The notes beneath the pieces are model-generated. The model ran no database searches, had not been told where the DNA came from, and saw only the letters and a list, made by a program, of their open reading frames with translations. Shown piece by piece: positions 57,759 to 64,000 of a stretch of 64,000 nt of DNA (within the stretch, counting starts at the first letter, position 1; every line of letters starts with the position of its first letter). This DNA is from Pampus argenteus (taxonomy: Eukaryota; Chordata; Actinopteri; Scombriformes; Stromateidae), in NCBI GenBank assembly GCA_036937835.1, contig CM072876.1, positions 8,621,501-8,685,500 of the forward strand, given 5' to 3'. Both the position numbers and the translations under genes were made by a program.

Positions 57759-60604
57759 GTGAGTTTAACCATCGCTTCTTCAGTTTTTTTTTTTTTTTTT
57801 TTTAAAAAGGGAAGATATCGTGTCAGCGCCGTCGCGTGCTTTTTTTACGGTTTGTGGGAGTTTGTAAACAATATGTGCGGACATGTCCGGGCAGAGACTG
57901 GATGAGCGGATTTTTACCGGAGCGTTGGCATACAACAGCAGAGATGTATTTCTGCCCTGTTCTTCATATCAGCGAGGCTTTCTTCAGTCGTTTCAACGTA
58001 AGACGTGAATAAAGTGACGGAGTGACTGGTGTAGCGCGTGGTTCTCAACGTCCCGGTATTTGGAGGACAACCGTTGGTCTGTAGTTATGCGTCATTACAC
58101 GGTGTTCTAGCTTATAAGCGTTCAATTACCGCTCGTTACACGGTGTAAAAAAACGACTCGTAATGTTGTTTTGTTTCACGCACCAGTAACGTTTAACTTA
58201 TGTTTGAGTGAGTGAAGTTACTGAGTGTCTGTTTTGGGGAAGAGCTGTCAGGCGAAGTAAAGAGAAAGTGTCAGCCGGGGATAATGGGACCGAAGCGGCG
58301 TTAACAGTTCTGACACTGTCGTAAATGTTTCTCAAATCAGATTGTTGTCGTTGTCACATGTGGGGGAAAAAAAGGGAGGTCACAACCAAAGAATAAAGTT
58401 ATAGCTACATATTTTTAGACGAGGAAAGAAATGGCGCTTTAGATGTGGTTGTTTTTGTTGTTGTTGTTAAACTCAGTTAGCATCACCATGTTTCGGTGTT
58501 TGGCCTAACAGTTTGTGGATGAATGTGTCTACCGTGTTGTGTCAGACTTGACGCGCCGATCAGTCCGGGGTATTGTGTTCCTGATGCGGATAACGATGCA
58601 GCACATTCGCGCTGCTCCTCCGCAGCGAACATATGAGCCATTTAAAACTTGCCTACTTAATTAAAACCCCAATTAGTCATTTCAGGATTGCAATGGCAGC
58701 AATTTTGCTCCCCTATTGGTGCCTTACAACAAAACACAATTTACTAAGTATTCAGATGGACTTGCTTTTTGTCTTTTTCCAATGACAGGTGGCTTTATAA
58801 GAGCATGTCATTTTCATACTGATGTCCATAGGATATGTATACCTGGTTACATGAAGCCAGTAGGTGAAATAGCAGCAGAGCTCTCTCTCTCTCTGCAGCC
58901 TCAGCCGGATGGAGGAGAGCCCGGTGCACAGATGGTGCAGCAGAGGGAGCCACTCTCTTCTCTACTCTTCTGCTGCTTTGAGCCTCTGACCAGCACTGTG
59001 GTGGCTGCCAGGCCTCCCTGCTGCCTCGGGCAGTGTGTGTTTGTGTGTAATGTCTTTCTGTGTGTCTCCCTGTCTATTTTTTTTTTTTATGTGTCTGACA
59101 CTATGGTAATCATGCCAGTCCTCTGTTGACTGCCAGTGGAAATTCAAAACAGGGCTCGCATTGCCATTGACACACAAGTGCACATGTGATCTCGGTGAAA
59201 CTTGCTGTATAGTTGCAGAGGTGCCCTTTTTGCTTGAGTAGCATTACTTAATGTGCTATGCAATTTACCCGGAGGAGAAATTAATACAGAGTAGGACTGT
59301 GTTGGATATTATTAATGCACAATTAATTAGTGTGGATTGGTGATATGGACTAATGTATTTTACATGTCCTGGGAACAATAGAGGTCAGAGAGTTTGTAAG
59401 TCAATATTATATTTTTGTTTACTGAAAACACAGTTATCAGCTAACCAGACAGCATTTTTCCATCACTGTTGAAAATGTCGGTTTCCTTCTGTGACTCAAT
59501 ATGATATGACATCATTCAAAGGGACACTTTCACAGAGAGATATACGACCGGGGCCGCCACACTCGCTGAACACAATACCAGTGTATCCAGTTACAACTTA
59601 TGCATTTGCCAGTAAACCCAGCCCATTTGTCAACACTTACACAACAAAAAGAAAAGACAGACACCCCCGACAAAAAAGATGAAACAGTAGTTCAGACTGT
59701 GGCGTGTTGCCAACAAGGAAGAGATTGTCAGTGTTTGCATTCAGCAGACACAGTTAAGGATGGAGTGAAACTCGTTATCTCCCTCATGAAACGGCTGCTG
59801 CACACAGCACATGACAGTCTAGCCAGAACTTTGGTTTCACTGAGGTTTCACAAACACACACACCACCCACTGCTGTGTGTGTGTGTGTGATTGTGTGGTT
59901 GGGGGGTTGGGGGCAAGGAGCATAGGTCTTAATCCTCTGACTGCTTTGTGCCACATTGTTCCAGTTTAAGGTAACTCTAAAGGGGGAAAAAAGCCTCTTG
60001 GGTGGATCTTTTGTCACTCAATTAAAATTTGGCACATTAACAGGAACAGCTTGGCAAAATCTGCTGCTGCAAGGTGACAGATTTGGCATGTAGCATTTTT
60101 AGCCACCCACTGGGTCCCCCCTACACAGGGTGTTTCCATACATGTCGCTTCTGTTGCTGCTAATCACTATATTATAAAAGAGACAACCGTGTTTGCTGAA
60201 TCTGGCCTCTTGTATATTTATTATCTCACTTAACATATGAATTCACACTGGCAGATCCAGCTCTGCTTCAGACTCAATCCGTCTCTGCTTGTTTGTTTTC
60301 AGTATTACCTCACACAACATAAGCCTATTACTAGGCATTATGGTGACTAATGATTTATTTCCATTTAATGTAAACAGAAGCTTTGCTAGAGAGAAAATTT
60401 TCCATTAATAGCAGGATGACACTTGACACTTTTTATTTGGTCTTTAAACAAATCACACTCAAATTACCTGCAGGCCAAAGATCATATAAACACATAGGCA
60501 TGAGCCAAACGCACTTCCATTAATACATTTTATATTTACACGACCAAAGCACTTTAAAACACTTATTCTAAAGTTTCCATCTCGTGTCCCCTTATCTCCT
60601 CCAG

Positions 60605-62169
60605 GGAGTTTACCGCTGAGGCGTCGGATGGATGATGAGGAGGAGGACATGTCACGGCCCATCTCGCAGCCCTGGGGAACGCCCTTTAGGGACATCAAAT
60701 ACGAAGACCGAGCCACGCAGATCGCAGCCGGACAGGCCCCCGCTGCCGCTCGGCCCACGTCACAGAGCCACAACAACAACAGCATCAGCATCAACACGCT
60801 GCCCTGCATCATGCACCGGCAGCCTCACATACCCTTTCACGGTAAGGACGAGGCGAGATACTTTGAGCCTGCTTATGGTTTTAGAAACTGAGTGTACAGA
60901 ATTGATTAAGTATTAAGTATTCGTCATTCCGTTTATCTGGTGGGTTAATCTTTGTGAACTGTTCTCAAAGATCCAAATGATAAGAACTCATTTCAGACAG
61001 TTTAAGATGAGCGTTATACTCCGATGTTTTCATATTTCTTGGTGTGTGAGATCACATGTAAGATTATTAAAGCAAAACAAACAAGCCAAGAAATTAATTT
61101 TACATGTAGCTGGGCGATCCCCTAATGGTGTAACATGCATATTGAGAACATGAGGAACATACTATTCTAAGAAACAGTTTGTTTACTGTGTATATTTGCA
61201 TTTATCCTTATTGAATAATACCCAATAAATATGTAATTAACCTAAATCTGATAAATGATAATCACATTCCATTTATAGTGCAGTAGCGTTTTGTAGAAAA
61301 AAAGGGCAACAATAATTGTATACATACATAAAGGTACATACCCACACTAATATGGCCATCAGTTTTAATTCAATATGGTTTTCCCATGTCTAATCAAATT
61401 AGTGTGACATTAGCCTAATTGAATTGAATGAACATTGTTTGTTTGTTGACTCAGTGTCAGTGTGTGAGAGGTACATATTGTTCTGTGTTTTAAGTCATCA
61501 ATACATAATCACCACTGACTGTTATTACCCCGTCGTTCATTGTGATCTAACCAGTAATGGATGTCATGCACTTGGTCCAGTGCCATTTCTTCTCCCTGCA
61601 CAGAAATGTTATTGCCCTTGGTGAGGCAGAATAGCGTAGGGCATTCTGCACATGACAACATAAAAAAAAATGTTTTCCCTCCAAGTAGCATGACTGCATA
61701 AGTTCAGACATTGAATAAACTCAGTGACCCAGCCCACAGTAAGGTAGCAGTTCACTGAGGCTGTTGTGTTTGAGTTTTTTTGTACCTCTCAACACTCTTT
61801 CTTGTTTGTGGACTCTTCAGCTGTACTTAGAGTATGCACCTTGTAATTTGTTTGTCCATGAGAATATATGATAAAAACCTGTTTGGGTTTCAGAAACCAT
61901 TATCGCATCAGTGTAAAGATAAGTAGATGCTGTAAATTTCACCAAGCTGGTCATACACAGCTGTGTTTGAGGTAACAATAAATCAAGATAACTTAATCAC
62001 AAAAGCCTCACAGCATTTTGGACAACGTTTTAAGAAGCTTGATGCTTTCCTTTTAGATGACAGGATGGCAGAGAGGCCTGAGGAGCAGGCAGGGGTGAGC
62101 GTCGAGGCACAAATTGGCCAAAAACTTCGGGAGATTGGAGACAAGTTCCACCAGGATCACGTTGAACTG
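60605..62169 (+). CDS. bmf: Bcl-2-modifying factor, BH3-only protein (3' end outside window)
   Basis: Exon 60605..60841 (coding from ATG 60628) joins 62057..62169 in phase 1; 109 residues are visible and the donor after CTG at 62169 (GTAAGC) leads on in phase 0. BH3-only proteins bind Bcl-2-type guardians through an amphipathic helix and so promote apoptosis at mitochondria. Seen: an acidic N-terminus (MDDEEED), an EDRATQI motif at residues 26-32 matching the dynein-light-chain site of Bmf (DKATQT in human), the Bmf-like NTLPCIM...PFH stretch (58-71), and the BH3 helix at about 88-104 (QIGQKLREIGDKFHQ) with the key Leu and Gly-Asp. Bim is the main alternative, but its other conserved parts are absent. 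The usual C-terminal Trp-rich/hydrophobic tail is not found before 64000, so the terminal exon is probably beyond the window, unless the short exon at 63779 is used. Confidence 0.85.
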
Positions 62170-64000
62170 GTAAGCCTCCGTTATAAATAGTGAAATGGAC
62201 CTTTAATGGACCTTCACCTCCCCTTTAAACAACCAGCTATACAGCTTGTAGTCAGGCACAACATGTGAAAATGTTAAAGAAGAGAGATTTTTGCACATTT
62301 CCTACAAAGTTCTGCAAGAGTGGCTGTTAGGACACATATTGTGTGTGTGTGTGTGTGTGTGTGAACTCTTTATCCTTGTCAGTTTTTACTTTTATTAGAT
62401 GTGAGGTTCACAGCTACCTTGTGCCAGTTTGCGGCTCACTCTTGGGAAGACAGGGACAGAACATTTTGCCAGCTGGATTGGCCACATCCCACACTGGATA
62501 AAAATAGCCTAAGCAGTGATTCAACCACTTTGTTTTTGGCCAAACTGAAGGAAAAAATCCTAAATCACTAATAAGGCAGGATTTAGTTATTTCATACAGG
62601 ATACTTAAACTAAGAACCTAATATCACAACTAGCTGTTACAAAGACATTTTTGATTGATAAATGATTCTTAGTTTGGCATTGTGGTCAAAGTCATCTGTG
62701 ACATATTAACAACAGAATTAGTGCACCTCACACTAAACAGATAGACCACACTGCCAATACTGTGTCAGTAGCACTGATACCTTGTCATTACAGACAAAAG
62801 AAATATTAGGGTTAAGTTTCCTGCTCTACAAAGACGGAAGAAAAGAAAACAAATGAGTGCAATCCATGCCCTCATCTTTCTCTATAATTTAACTGTAATT
62901 TAAAAGATAAAATCAACTTTCTGTTTGTTTCCTGTGTACTTTTCCTGAAACTAGACAGTTTTGCATATCAAAAGTTCTGTGTACTGAGCAGGCCACAGGA
63001 AGCACCCAAACTAGGACTTGCCGGGGCTTTGGGGATGATGAAGCAATTAAGAGCGTAGGCTCACTGTTGCGAAACTCCCCGGGGAATAGTAAAGCATACA
63101 TTGCCTGTGTAGTTCATGTTCTGTAGCTAATTGTGCATTGTAAGAAATAAAACTCACATGGAACTATGACAGGACGACCTCACAGATGTCTTTAAATTAA
63201 ATAGATGAAACATGTTCCACCTAATAGGCTTTTCTGTTCTCCTTTGGCAAGGTTTGGTATCACAGTATTTTTGATAACAAGTCAGGGGGTGAATGTATCA
63301 GTGTTTGGAAAGCAAGTTACTAGACTGACTGAGTCCACACTAGTCACTTGATCACAAACCTTGTTAATGAGTACATATATACTGGGAGGGTATCAAGTTG
63401 TATCAGGACAACTAGGTGTACGTGACAAGTTTTGCAAAGTACTTGACTCAGAAAAAAGAGAGATTGAGTGAGAAAGAATATTATATAATCTTTACAAAGA
63501 TTTCACATAGATTAAGAAAGAGCACGCCTGATCCATGCGACTGTCACAAACAGGAGTGAGCAGCATGTCTGTGTCTGGGTAGACTCGGCCGGCTGTTTAT
63601 ATGCTCGTCTAAAAATAGACTCTGACTCACACACTTATAGACGCAGCCAGTAACATGACGGCTACCCACAATACTCAGTTGTCCCGCTGACTGTCTCAGT
63701 GTGAGTGTCTTTGTGTGTGTTTTGGTTTAGCATATGTGACAGAGAGATAAGAGAGAACGTTTTCTTTTTATCCTGCAGGATCTGATACTGCTGTTGTAGG
63801 AATATTCCAAAGGGAGAATAATGACAAGTGATCCTTTATGATATCAATCACTTCTCTGCTGTTATTGTTGGACTTTTTTTTTTTCACTTACTTCTCCAAG
63901 CAGAAGTTACCATTGTGGCCTAATGGGTTTTTTTTTCTTATGTGAAGCAGATTGTTTTGTATCTTTCTATATTACTTTTGGCTGCAAAGTGTGCCCATTA
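62170..64000 (+). other. bmf intron (or 3' part), with a possible short terminal exon
   Basis: Mostly intronic. (GT)n lies at 62339-62362. A strong acceptor (TTTTCTTTTTATCCTGCAG) ends at 63778; reading on in the bmf frame gives six codons (DLILLL) and a TAG at 63797-63799. No Trp-rich bmf tail sequence is seen in any frame. Confidence 0.4.

Noticed and set aside
58716..59129. 137-codon + strand frame in the first bmf intron
   Set aside because: Contains Leu-Ser and poly-Phe runs from simple repeats and does not join in phase to the bmf exons with good splice sites.

Overview
The window is nuclear DNA from a ray-finned fish, most likely a percomorph teleost. The signs are spliced genes with GT/AG introns, vertebrate-type proteins, many short microsatellites, and several interspersed repeats I recognise from percomorph genomes. 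No prokaryotic, viral or organellar gene arrangement is seen. All gene models below were built by hand by reading splice sites and checking that codon phase is kept across every junction; none was checked against a database.

Layout. (1) 1-6.3 kb: no gene, one short Tc1-like MITE. (2) 6.35-7.71 kb, + strand: a two-exon gene for a small secreted coiled-coil protein that I do not recognise. (3) 8.95-9.53 kb: a compound purine-rich minisatellite, followed by a TATA-type promoter at 9.93 kb. (4) 10.1-17.5 kb, + strand: a complete six-exon neuronal nicotinic acetylcholine receptor alpha-2 gene (chrna2). (5) 20.5-30.2 kb, - strand: all 30 coding exons of ptk2b (Pyk2/FAK2 tyrosine kinase, 989 residues in my model), tail-to-tail with chrna2. 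The same two genes are neighbours in human 8p21. (6) 30-52 kb: ptk2b 5' region (one candidate untranslated exon at 34.76 kb), then a gene-poor stretch with dispersed repeats and unexplained high-complexity DNA. (7) 52-53 kb: a CCAAT/E2F/GC-box promoter-like block with no coding gene attached. (8) 57.5-64 kb, + strand: GC-box promoter, untranslated first exon and two coding exons of a BH3-only apoptosis gene of the Bmf type (bmf), whose last exon probably lies beyond the window.

The genes do not form an operon-like unit. chrna2 and ptk2b are both prominent in neurons and both linked to calcium (a cation channel and a calcium-responsive kinase), but the sequence shows only conserved adjacency, not joint regulation. 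The points most worth following are the orphan promoter at 52 kb, loss of the Grb2-type tyrosine motif in ptk2b, an overlapping upstream ORF before chrna2, an in-frame retainable intron in ptk2b, and the possible truncated C-terminus of bmf.
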